14,930 bases of DNA from Candidatus Rifleibacteriota bacterium (GCA_022704885.1 JAKJFO010000099.1:1-14930), one strand, 5' to 3'. Positions 1-6,830 are shown, numbered from the stretch's first letter. Notes: generated by a model from the sequence alone, not told the origin. Program-made: numbers and translations.

Positions 1-6
1 TTTCAT
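1..6 (-). CDS. Start of a divergent gene (only Met-Lys in window)
   Basis: On the minus strand an ATG at 6-4 is followed by AAA at 3-1, and the gene then leaves the window. It is called because a near-perfect Shine-Dalgarno, AGGGAGGA, lies at 20-13 on the minus strand, six bases before the ATG. A plausible sigma-70-type promoter lies further upstream on the same strand (85-114). The product cannot be named from two codons. Orientation is divergent to the gene at 515. The call rests only on signal quality and spacing. Confidence 0.55.
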
Positions 7-84
7 TCTAAATCCTCCCTAACAAATTTGTTCAGGTGCCGGGTGCCACGAACAGCATGCGGCAACAGCAAACAGAACGTGGAT

Positions 85-114
85 AGTTTAGCGGGGTGTT
101 TAAGGTTCTGTCAA
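85..114 (-). promoter_or_regulatory. Candidate sigma-70-type promoter for the divergent minus-strand gene
   Basis: Read on the minus strand, a perfect TTGACA -35 box (114-109) is followed after 18 bases by TAAACT (90-85; four of six matches to TATAAT). Transcription would begin near 78 and give a leader of about 70 bases before the ATG at 6. The perfect -35 and the good ribosome binding site downstream support each other. The -10 is imperfect, so confidence is moderate. Confidence 0.4.
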
Positions 115-161
115 CTTTTTTGAATTGAAGTCGGTGATTCTCACATTACAAAGAGGAGGAT

Positions 162-193
162 CCGCAGATTACACAGATTGGCGCAGATTTTTT
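162..193. repeat. CGCAGATT-type intergenic repeat, copy 1
   Basis: Three spaced CAGATT units occur in about 30 bases, with a period of roughly 9-10. The opening CCGCAGATT is shared with copies at 8684 and 13028. A more decayed stretch with CACAAATG and CAAAGATG units follows at about 233-255. It encodes nothing convincing. I recall similar degenerate CGCAGAT arrays in intergenic DNA of several bacterial phyla, but could not check that here. Confidence 0.6.
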
Positions 194-290
194 GAGAGAG
201 CTGAGCAGGCCGAAGACAAAGAAAAGAAATTATCGCACAAATGGTACAAAGATGAAGAGAAGGTAACGAGAAGACGGAGACATTTATGCC

Positions 291-362
291 GATAGCGACA
301 ACGAGAACAAGAACAAGAACAAGAACAATACCGAACCCGAATCCGAACCCGATAGCGATTAC
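291..362. repeat. Hexanucleotide-phase repeat, locus 1 (12 units)
   Basis: Twelve consecutive hexamers in exact six-base phase, mostly of the form GANNNC or AAGAAC. They include three AAGAAC units, two GAACCC units and two GATAGC units, ending with GATTAC. Related arrays occur at 5138-5191 and, in inverted arrangement, at 8786-8861. An open reading frame from 286 is only the translation of this repeat (Thr-Arg and Pro-Asn dipeptides) and is not considered a gene. Confidence 0.75.
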
Positions 363-386
363 GGCTATGAGAGCAACTTGTATAAT
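358..386 (+). promoter_or_regulatory. Candidate promoter for the cNMP/metallo-beta-lactamase gene
   Basis: A perfect TATAAT -10 at 381-386 has only a weak -35 (ATTACG at 358-363, three of six matches) at 17-base spacing, directly after the hexamer repeat. Transcription from here would give a leader of about 120 bases before 515. A second candidate is an extended -10, TGATATGAT at 485-493, which would leave only a very short leader. The sequence alone cannot say which is used. Confidence 0.35.
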
Positions 387-445
387 ATCTGTGGAGTCTG
401 AGAAATCTGGTGATTGTCTTTTCCTTATTTTTTGCTGGTTAAATT

Positions 446-503
446 CTGTTGCAAAAATGTACCGGATTGATTATTCTTTTCTGTTGATATGATCTTGCAA
501 CAG
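446..503. promoter_or_regulatory. 9-base inverted repeat in the leader of the 515 gene
   Basis: CTGTTGCAA at 446-454 is the exact reverse complement of TTGCAACAG at 495-503, with 40 bases between. The right arm ends 11 bases before the ATG at 515, so a hairpin would place a stem immediately next to the ribosome binding region. It could be a split operator or an RNA stem that tunes translation. There is no T-run, so it is not an intrinsic terminator. Confidence 0.35.
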
Positions 504-514
504 GTAGAAAAGCC

Positions 515-2683
515 ATGACGGTAGAGGTAATTCAGCTTGAACGAGGGGGAACCCTGATCAAGACGCCTTCGGGTTCGCTGCAGGTTGGTGCGCCGCCCGA
601 AACGATCAAGGATACCATGAAGATTCTCGGCGATGTGCCAGACACATTCGTCATTCCCAACCGCATGTTTTCTGCGGAGCGTGGTGTTTCACTCTCAGAT
701 ATCGAGTTTCCGGCCTATTACAACTTCTTTATCAAGCGCCGCTCGATTCGCGTCATCGGCATGAGTCACCAGATCGACACCATACTGCGCGTGCTGCGCG
801 AGGCCGTTCTCGGCCCCGATAACATACAGCTCGTGCGCGAATACCCTTATGGCATCAACCGCGACCTGATTCCCAATCTGCGTGCTGAAATGGAATTCCT
901 GCGGCCGTTCAGTCTGTCAGGAAAGCGCAAGGCTGAAATGAACGATATGGCAATCGGAGTGCCCTGGGGGCCCGAGAACCGCGTACCGTTCGGTGATATG
1001 GCGCTCGAACGCAGCAAAGACTGTCTGCGTGTAGTCAGCGGCAAAGAAATTCTCGCTGAAGTCTCGCTCGACGTCAGCTTTGGCGGCATTCCATACACCG
1101 ACAAGTCCGGCGGCCCCTTTGAACCGCCGCTGTTCGGTATAACTGTAATTGGCTCAGGCTCAGGCTTCGACCCCAAAGAAATGACCAGCGGCTTCATCAT
1201 CTGGATCAACCGCCGCGGCATTCTCGTCGATCCGCCGGTCGACTCGACCTACTGGCTCAAGTCGATGGATATCAACCCGCGCCTGATCGACGACTGCATT
1301 CTCACGCACTGCCATGCCGACCATGATTCGGGTATTCTGCAGAAGCTGCTTGAAGAAAAGAAAATCAACCTTTATACCACCGAAACCATCATGGAAAGCT
1401 TCGTGCGCAAATATCAGTCGCTGACCGGCCTCAATTACAAAGCTTTCATGAGCCTGTTTCATTTCCATCCCGTGACGCTGCAGGTTCCAATTCGCATCAA
1501 TGGCGGCGAGTTCAGGTTTTTCTACACCCTGCATTCGATTCCGACCATCGGTTTCGAGATCTACTATCAGGGCAAGAGTTTCGTCTATTCATCCGACTCG
1601 CTCTATTGCCCCGATACATTCAAGAAACTTTTCGAACGCGGCGATGTTAACCGTTATCGCATGATTGAACTGACCAACTTTCCGTGGCATCACTCGGTGA
1701 TTTTCCATGAAGCAGGTATTCCGCCGCTGCATACGCCGATGCAGACGCTGAATGAGCTGCCGGAACAGGTTAAGAAACGTATTTACCTGATTCATGTTGC
1801 CGAAAAGTCGATCCCTGAAGGATCGGGTTTGCGCAAGGCGCCGAACGGCCGCGAAGAGTCGATTCTGATCGACGTCACGCCGCCTGAAAGCAACGAGGCG
1901 CTCGAATATCTGAACGTTCTCAATCATATCGACCTGTTTTCCGGACTGCCGATCGAAAAGGCCCGCGAATTTCTGACTCTGGTCAAGGTCGAAAACTTCA
2001 AAGCCGGCGATTATGTGATCAAAAAGAACACGGTTGGCGACCGCTTTTTCATGATAGTGCACGGTCGCGCCCGGGTCGAGCGTGACGGCGTTGTCATCAA
2101 GAGTTACACCAACAACGACTACATCGGAGAAACTTCGATGATTCTCAACTTGCCGCGCAACGCTGATGTAATCGCCGAGAGCGACATGAAGATTCTGGTC
2201 ATGGATAAATACGACTTTCTCTACTTCATTCGCGGCTCTGAAATTGCGCGGCAGATGAAGATTATCGCGCAGAACCGCGAATATGACACCTGGAGCCTGT
2301 TCGATGACGCGCCGCTGTTCAAGGCGTTGTCGGCGACCCAGCGCACGCAGTTGCAGGGTATCATGGGCCGTGTCAGGGTTAAGAAGGGTGACGTCATCGC
2401 CACCCAGGGAACCACGCGCGAGACTTTTTATATTGTCGACAGTGGCCTGATTTCGATCGAGCGCTCGCAGAGGCAGATTCTGAAGGCCGGTCGTGGCAGT
2501 TTTCTGGCCAAGATTTACGCAACACCGCGCCGCGGAATGCATCGCTTTTCGATCGTGGCCCAGGAAGAATCAGTTATTTACTCTATCGATACCATGGAAT
2601 TTTACCGGTTTCTCGAGAAGAATCCGGGCGTATTTCTCTCTTTGAGAGAGGCCCGGATCAGAGATACCGTTCAGAATGCCTGA
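515..2683 (+). CDS. Metallo-beta-lactamase-fold protein with tandem cNMP-binding domains; probable cyclic nucleotide phosphodiesterase
   Basis: The 722-residue protein has three parts. Residues 1-205 are a region I cannot assign, with TIKDTM near 31-36. A metallo-beta-lactamase domain spans about 206-440: H265-C-H267-A-D269-H270 is the classic HxHxDH metal site, with further likely ligands H340, D361 and H427. The third part is two cyclic-nucleotide-binding modules. The first (about 470-590) keeps a phosphate-binding cassette, G538-E539 with R548-N-A550, at PKA-like spacing, so it should bind cAMP or a related nucleotide. The second (about 600-715) has lost the Gly-Glu and is probably structural. 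I recall databases calling proteins of this architecture cAMP/cGMP-dependent cyclic nucleotide phosphodiesterases. Activity and substrate are inferred. No signal peptide is seen, so it is probably cytoplasmic. The Shine-Dalgarno is weak (AGG near 502). It is the first gene of a probable four-gene run. Confidence 0.82.
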   Translation: MTVEVIQLERGGTLIKTPSGSLQVGAPPETIKDTMKILGDVPDTFVIPNRMFSAERGVSLSDIEFPAYYNFFIKRRSIRVIGMSHQIDTILRVLREAVLGPDNIQLVREYPYGINRDLIPNLRAEMEFLRPFSLSGKRKAEMNDMAIGVPWGPENRVPFGDMALERSKDCLRVVSGKEILAEVSLDVSFGGIPYTDKSGGPFEPPLFGITVIGSGSGFDPKEMTSGFIIWINRRGILVDPPVDSTYWLKSMDINPRLIDDCILTHCHADHDSGILQKLLEEKKINLYTTETIMESFVRKYQSLTGLNYKAFMSLFHFHPVTLQVPIRINGGEFRFFYTLHSIPTIGFEIYYQGKSFVYSSDSLYCPDTFKKLFERGDVNRYRMIELTNFPWHHSVIFHEAGIPPLHTPMQTLNELPEQVKKRIYLIHVAEKSIPEGSGLRKAPNGREESILIDVTPPESNEALEYLNVLNHIDLFSGLPIEKAREFLTLVKVENFKAGDYVIKKNTVGDRFFMIVHGRARVERDGVVIKSYTNNDYIGETSMILNLPRNADVIAESDMKILVMDKYDFLYFIRGSEIARQMKIIAQNREYDTWSLFDDAPLFKALSATQRTQLQGIMGRVRVKKGDVIATQGTTRETFYIVDSGLISIERSQRQILKAGRGSFLAKIYATPRRGMHRFSIVAQEESVIYSIDTMEFYRFLEKNPGVFLSLREARIRDTVQNA

Positions 2684-2731
2684 TTTCGCATGTCAGCGTA
2701 TAGGGCAGAATAATCAGACAAGGAAGATCAG

Positions 2732-3676
2732 ATGATCGATAAATTTCAGGCGAGTCTGCTCGGATACGCTATCGGAGACGCTCTCGCGGCGCCGATAGAA
2801 GATGTGTTCCGTTCTCCCGAAGAAGGCGATGAGCCGGTAACCTTTTATATAAAGGCGTTTCCGTCACACCCGGTCAGCCATCTCAGGCCGGGGCAATACT
2901 CTGATGAAACCCAGATTATGTTATTGATCGCCAAAAGTCTGGTGGAAAGAGGCAGTTTTTCCATCGACGATCTGAGTACCCGACTGGTCGACTGGTTTCA
3001 TACTCAGAAAAAGCGGGCAGAATGGCGATTTCCCGGCAATACGCTGATCAAGTCCTGCCGCAAGCTGGCGGCCGGTGTGCCGTGGGCTCAGGCCGGGCAT
3101 CTTTCGGCAGGAGTTAATGCCGTTTGTCGCACGGTTCCTTATGCTCTTGCATTTTTCAGATCGCAGCCGCTGCTCAAGAACGCGGTCGACAAGTCATGCC
3201 GACTCACTCACACCGATCAGAAAGTCGTCGGAACCTCGCTGGCGCTGGCTTCAGTCATCGGTCTCGGACTCGAAGGTGCTGAATTCGCGCCTGATTACAT
3301 CATGAATCGGGCCATCGAAAAATCCCAGCCTTTTGCCGCCGAAATGGTCAAAAAAATGAAGGCGGTAAAAGACTCGCTCAAGCTTGAACCAAGGGTCGCC
3401 ATTGAGAACATCGGCAACAGCGGCTATTGCCTCGATTCATTCGCGGCCGCGCTTTACTGGTTTCTCAAATCAGAAGGTCGTTTCGACGAGATGATCACCG
3501 GTGCAGCCAATGCCGGCGGTGACGCAGATGCGATAGCCGCCATGGCCGGCGCCATGTTCGGCGCCTGGTTCGGGCTTGGCGCCATACCCGAGAAGTGGTT
3601 CGCCCCGCTCGAAGATTTTCAGGTGATCAGACAGCTTGGCTGCGATATTTACCGCATGGCGGTGCCGCAGAACTGA
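2732..3676 (+). CDS. ADP-ribosylglycohydrolase family protein
   Basis: The 314-residue protein belongs to the DraG/ARH family, whose members use two Mg ions to remove ADP-ribose from proteins or small molecules. Seen motifs: GDALAAP at 15-21; Y56-S-D-E-T60 in place of the usual TDDT metal motif; THTD at 159-162; and NAGGDADAIA around D264 and D266, followed by the alanine/glycine-rich GAMFGAWFG helix typical of the family C-terminus. All metal-ligand positions carry acidic residues, so the enzyme looks active. The start has a good ribosome binding site (AAGGAAG, 2719-2725). It lies 48 bases after the phosphodiesterase gene and 28 bases before the MoaC-MOSC gene, so co-transcription is likely. 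Length is normal for the family. The target (DraG-like, ADP-ribosylarginine-like or metabolite) cannot be decided. Confidence 0.85.
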   Translation: MIDKFQASLLGYAIGDALAAPIEDVFRSPEEGDEPVTFYIKAFPSHPVSHLRPGQYSDETQIMLLIAKSLVERGSFSIDDLSTRLVDWFHTQKKRAEWRFPGNTLIKSCRKLAAGVPWAQAGHLSAGVNAVCRTVPYALAFFRSQPLLKNAVDKSCRLTHTDQKVVGTSLALASVIGLGLEGAEFAPDYIMNRAIEKSQPFAAEMVKKMKAVKDSLKLEPRVAIENIGNSGYCLDSFAAALYWFLKSEGRFDEMITGAANAGGDADAIAAMAGAMFGAWFGLGAIPEKWFAPLEDFQVIRQLGCDIYRMAVPQN

Positions 3677-3704
3677 GCGCGACAGCACATACAGGAGGCT
3701 GTTA

Positions 3705-4625
3705 ATGACCGAAACTCTCACCCATCAGGACGGCGAAGGCCGCGTAAAAATGGTCGATGTCGGCCAGAAGCAGCCGACCTCTCGCATGGCGCTGGCTTTT
3801 GCCTCGATGTTTGCCGGCGAAAAAGCGGTGTCACTGCTGGCTGCCGGCGAGCTTGCCAAGGGCGATGCCTGGGCCGCCTCGCGCGTGGCCGCGATTATGG
3901 CGGCGAAGAAAACTTCTGAACTGATTCCGCTGACCCACCCGATTCGGCTCGATTCAGTGCGTGTCGATCTTTTTGTCTGGGGAAAAGAGCGCATCGGCTG
4001 TTTCACGTCGGCAGCCGGCTTTGACCGTACCGGCGTCGAAATGGAAGCGATGGTTGCTGCTTCAACTGCGATGTTGAACATGTATGACATGGTCAAGGGC
4101 GTCGATAAAGGCGCTTATATCGAGCAGACCAGGCTGGTTTACAAGACTGGCGGCAAAAGCGGTGACTGGCTCAGCCCGGCGGCACAGACCGGCCGCATCG
4201 AAAAGCTGGCTACCAGCAAAGGAAAAGGCACTCCCAAAGATCCCTGCGACGAGGCTGTGCTGAAAGTTCGTTTCGGGCTCGAAAGCGACGCGCATGGCGG
4301 CGACTGGCATCGGCAGGTTTCCCTGCTCGGGGTTGAAAGTATCGAAAAAATGCGCAGCAAAGGCCTCGACGTCGATTTTGGTTCTTTTGCCGAGAATGTC
4401 GCGACTTCCGGTGTCTGCTTATATGAGCTGCCGATCGGAACGCTGATGTGGTGCGAAGCCGGGCCGGTCATGCAGGTCACTCAGATCGGCAAGGAATGTC
4501 ACACGAAATGCGCTGTTTATCACCGCGCCGGCGATTGCGTCATGCCGCGCGAAGGCATTTTTACTATAGTTCTTGCCGGTGGCCGCATTGCTGCCGGTGA
4601 GCGTTTTATAACTTTACAGGTTTGA
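3705..4625 (+). CDS. moaC: MoaC-MOSC fusion, molybdenum cofactor biosynthesis
   Basis: The 306-residue fusion has residues 1 to about 150 as MoaC (cyclic pyranopterin monophosphate synthase, the second half-reaction from GTP towards molybdopterin). Conserved features are K68-K69-TSELIPLTHP with H78, TGVEMEA with E112 and E114, and YDMVK with D128 and K131. Residues about 185-306 form a MOSC domain. It keeps SDAHGGDWHRQVSLLG, FAENVAT, the IGKECHTKC cysteines C265 and C269, C278 and a final GI-F-VLAGG-I--GERF strand. MOSC domains carry sulfur or bind the molybdenum cofactor. The start at 3705 is chosen over an in-frame codon at 3636 because AGGAGG (3693-3698) lies six bases upstream and MoaC homology begins there; the earlier codon would overlap the preceding gene. 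In MoaC proteins I know, LCHP is more usual than the LTHP seen here. The next gene starts 14 bases later. Confidence 0.9.
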   Translation: MTETLTHQDGEGRVKMVDVGQKQPTSRMALAFASMFAGEKAVSLLAAGELAKGDAWAASRVAAIMAAKKTSELIPLTHPIRLDSVRVDLFVWGKERIGCFTSAAGFDRTGVEMEAMVAASTAMLNMYDMVKGVDKGAYIEQTRLVYKTGGKSGDWLSPAAQTGRIEKLATSKGKGTPKDPCDEAVLKVRFGLESDAHGGDWHRQVSLLGVESIEKMRSKGLDVDFGSFAENVATSGVCLYELPIGTLMWCEAGPVMQVTQIGKECHTKCAVYHRAGDCVMPREGIFTIVLAGGRIAAGERFITLQV

Positions 4626-4639
4626 CCTGCAGGGGCAAG

Positions 4640-5101
4640 ATGACTGATCAGCCCAAAAAGTGGATTTTGGCTATTGACCCTGGATCTGACAAGGTTGGTT
4701 TCGCTGTGGTCAACTACGATCTGACCCATGGCGAAAAGGGAATAGTCTATCTTTCTGAGTTGCATCGTCTGTTCAAGCGCATGTGCAACGTTCCACCCGA
4801 GGCCGCACCACAGGCGATAGTCATCGGCAACGGCACGGCGGCGGCAGCTGTCTGCCGGCTCTATAATTCACTTGAAATCGATATAAAAGTGCAGTTTGCC
4901 GAAGAAAAGAACACGACTTACAAGGCGCGCGCCCGCTATTTTAAAGATCATCCGCCGACCGGTTTCTGGCGCATAGTTCCGATCGGGCTGCAGATGCCGC
5001 CTTGCCCGGTCGATGACTACGCCGCTCTTCTGATTGGCGAAAAGTATCTGACTGAAAACAGGCTGGTGGAACAGGCGCCTGCTGAGGCTGGCAAGCCTTG
5101 A
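4640..5101 (+). CDS. RuvC/YqgF-like RNase H-fold predicted nuclease
   Basis: This 153-residue protein is predicted to be a small nuclease of the RNase H superfamily, closest in style to RuvC/YqgF resolvase-like proteins. The first strand, WILAIDPGSDKVGFAVV, carries D13 of the DPG motif. AIVIGNGTAAA (59-69) resembles the central YqgF strand. VQFAEEKNTTYKARARYF holds E88 or E89 as the second acid, and PCPVDDYAALLIG holds D125 or D126 as the C-terminal acid. The set fits a D-E-D metal site. ATG at 4640 is preferred over TTG at 4622 because AGGGG (4631-4635) precedes it and the TTG overlaps the upstream stop. It sits 14 bases after the MoaC-MOSC gene, the last of the four-gene run. The substrate (Holliday junction, rRNA precursor or other) is unknown. 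Confidence 0.68.
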   Translation: MTDQPKKWILAIDPGSDKVGFAVVNYDLTHGEKGIVYLSELHRLFKRMCNVPPEAAPQAIVIGNGTAAAAVCRLYNSLEIDIKVQFAEEKNTTYKARARYFKDHPPTGFWRIVPIGLQMPPCPVDDYAALLIGEKYLTENRLVEQAPAEAGKP

Positions 5102-5102
5102 T

Positions 5103-5130
5103 TTGAACGTAGAGGCGATTGTGTTAGACT
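5103..5130 (+). promoter_or_regulatory. Weak candidate promoter before the lipoprotein gene
   Basis: TTGAAC (5103-5108) and TAGACT (5125-5130) are each four of six matches to the sigma-70 consensus, separated by 16 bases. They lie just after the nuclease stop codon and upstream of the hexamer repeat. This would let the lipoprotein gene be transcribed apart from the preceding four genes. The boxes are weak and could be chance. Confidence 0.2.
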
Positions 5131-5137
5131 GGAAGAG

Positions 5138-5191
5138 ATGAACGATCGCGATACCGACAACGACAACGAAAACGACAACGACAACGATTGA
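5138..5191 (+). repeat. Hexanucleotide-phase repeat, locus 2, readable as a 17-codon mini-ORF
   Basis: From 5144 eight hexamers in exact phase all begin GA (four are GACAAC), and the phase extends back to the ATG at 5138. Read from that ATG, which has GGAAGAG just before it, the array encodes a 17-residue peptide of almost only Asn and Asp, ending in TGA at 5189-5191. The lipoprotein ribosome binding site follows immediately. I treat it as a repeat first. A leader peptide is possible but unproven. Confidence 0.65.
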
Positions 5192-5203
5192 TAGGAGAAG
5201 AAC

Positions 5204-6796
5204 ATGAAAAAAGTTCATTTTAGATATCTGTTGATAGTGGCTTTGCTTGCAACTGCAGCACTGGTCGGCTGCGGCGGTGGTGGCGGAGGTGGCGGTGGAG
5301 TAGTTGTCGATCCTGGTCTCACCATTCCGACTTCCAACCAGTTTGCTCTGCCGGCGCTATATTCTTCAGAATCTGGCGCTTTCCCGACCATCGGGCCGAA
5401 TGTCGAACTGACCCTGAATAACTTTACCAATACCTCTGAAGCCTTGATGGTGTTTGTTAATATGAGCGGCAGCACGCAGCAGCTGACCTGGAACGTCGAC
5501 AAGCTTTCGGCTGCAGCCAATATGCGCGGTAATGAAGTGCTCAAAAAGAGCCTGGTTGATAACTCAGGCCCGGTTTCGCCAGAACATTCATTTCATCTCA
5601 TGCTGCGCCATCAGGCTCAGCGCCAGCGCCGCTTCGGTCAGACGCCGGTAACTTTGCGCGCCAGCACGCGTGCCGTAGCTGTCGGAGAAAAGCAGAGTTT
5701 TACAGTCTATGTAAGCGACAGTCAGACCGAAAGCATTACCGCGGTCTGCAAAAAAACCGGCCTGTTAGCCGGTACCGACAAGAACTACCACATTTTCGTC
5801 GATGAAAACAGCGCTAATCAGGCAAAGATCAATTATGTCGTCGATCAGCTGGCCAATAACTGGAGCGGTGACGGCAAGATATACGCTAAGAACCGCCAGA
5901 TTTTCGGCGAAGAGCCGACCGGAGTTCTCGACAATGGAGTCGATGCCACAGATTTTTATATAGTTGTTTCGCCAAAAGTCTTTACTGCCGGCTACTTTTT
6001 TACTGGCGACCTCAATCTTACCACAGTCACCCCGACTTCGAATCAGAAGAAAATTTTCTTTCTGCAGCTTGATACGATAGGTACTGATGACGAAAGTAAC
6101 CGTATGGTCGATACGCTGTCAGCAACCATGGCACATGAATTTCAGCACATGATTCATTTCTGGCAACGTGGCAGCAACAGTGACATCTGGCTCGAAGAAG
6201 CCATGTCGGGTTACGCTGAGTATGCAAATGGTTATCGCATCGAAACCAGAAACAACCAGTCGAAGGCGCTTCAGGTTAATCTGTATTTCGACCGGGTCAG
6301 CGATACCAGACTCGATGTCTGGCACAGCAGCAGCGACAGCGATCTGGTGGTTAATGCCCACTACGGCAAGGTCTTTCTGTTCGGCATCTGGCTGGCACAG
6401 AATTACGGCAGCAGTGGCTCGATGGCTGCGCTGCTCAAGAACAAAACGACTGATGTCGCGGCAATAGAAGCCTTCACCGGCAAAAGCTTCGGCGAACTTT
6501 ACTCGAAATTCATGCTGGCATTGATTCTCAACAACCCGGTTGTTGACAACGATGGCTACGGCATTGACGGACTAAGTCTGACCAGCAGTTACGACTTCGA
6601 CTATAGCCTTAAGTCGGTTCAACTAACCGGTCCGGCTGTTGACACAGTTGGCGCTACAGTTGAAAGTCTGGCCCGCCCGACAATCGCGGCCAGGGCTGCT
6701 GTTTATGTTAAGGTGACCAGCGGCGACGGCAGCGATGTCTGGCTGGCTGCCAATCTGCCTGCCGGCACCGCCCTCTACCAGCTGCGCAAGGACTAA
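5204..6796 (+). CDS. Lipoprotein zinc metalloprotease, M30 (hyicolysin)-like
   Basis: The 530-residue protein is an exported, lipid-anchored predicted protease. The N-terminus has a Lys-rich start, a hydrophobic helix (about 8-21) and the lipobox ALVGC with C23. Nine glycines (24-32) follow as a flexible tether. A central region of about 250 residues is unassigned. The catalytic motif is H311-E-F-Q-H315 in ATMAHEFQHMIHF, then WLEEAMSGYAEY with E331 or E332 as the likely third zinc ligand; this pattern resembles peptidase family M30. The C-terminal 200 residues are not assigned. The start has AGGAG (5193-5197) six bases upstream. It probably acts at the outer membrane or cell surface on unknown proteins. 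A 102-base gap and a repeat separate it from the preceding gene, so it may be its own unit. Confidence 0.75.
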   Translation: MKKVHFRYLLIVALLATAALVGCGGGGGGGGGVVVDPGLTIPTSNQFALPALYSSESGAFPTIGPNVELTLNNFTNTSEALMVFVNMSGSTQQLTWNVDKLSAAANMRGNEVLKKSLVDNSGPVSPEHSFHLMLRHQAQRQRRFGQTPVTLRASTRAVAVGEKQSFTVYVSDSQTESITAVCKKTGLLAGTDKNYHIFVDENSANQAKINYVVDQLANNWSGDGKIYAKNRQIFGEEPTGVLDNGVDATDFYIVVSPKVFTAGYFFTGDLNLTTVTPTSNQKKIFFLQLDTIGTDDESNRMVDTLSATMAHEFQHMIHFWQRGSNSDIWLEEAMSGYAEYANGYRIETRNNQSKALQVNLYFDRVSDTRLDVWHSSSDSDLVVNAHYGKVFLFGIWLAQNYGSSGSMAALLKNKTTDVAAIEAFTGKSFGELYSKFMLALILNNPVVDNDGYGIDGLSLTSSYDFDYSLKSVQLTGPAVDTVGATVESLARPTIAARAAVYVKVTSGDGSDVWLAANLPAGTALYQLRKD

Positions 6797-6830
6797 TCCT
6801 CTGTTAAAGTTGAATAGCATGGTAAAAATG

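Larger units (their letters stand above)
194..514. other. Gene-free upstream region of the 515 gene
   Basis: About 320 bases with no credible gene. The region holds decayed repeat-like sequence (194-290), the hexamer array (291-362), a perfect TATAAT at 381-386, an AT-richer segment (about 410-490), and a 9-base inverted repeat (446-454 with 495-503). It most likely serves as promoter and 5' leader for the gene at 515. Confidence 0.6.

Noticed and set aside
291..362. Hexamer array considered as a CRISPR or iteron origin
   Set aside because: Units are six bases with no spacers, and no replication initiator or cas gene is nearby.
286..492. 68-codon open reading frame upstream of the 515 gene
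   Set aside because: The first half is the hexamer repeat read as Thr-Arg and Pro-Asn dipeptides; no ribosome binding site and no protein-like composition.
1589..2542. 317-codon minus-strand frame inside the cNMP/metallo-beta-lactamase gene
   Set aside because: Fully antisense to a gene with recognised catalytic and ligand-binding motifs; composition is that expected of an opposite-strand shadow.
3636..3704. Upstream start for MoaC-MOSC at 3636
   Set aside because: It would overlap the preceding gene by 41 bases; ATG 3705 has an ideal AGGAGG and begins where MoaC homology begins.
4622..4639. TTG start for the RuvC-like gene
   Set aside because: It overlaps the upstream stop codon and lacks a ribosome binding site; ATG 4640 has AGGGG four bases ahead.
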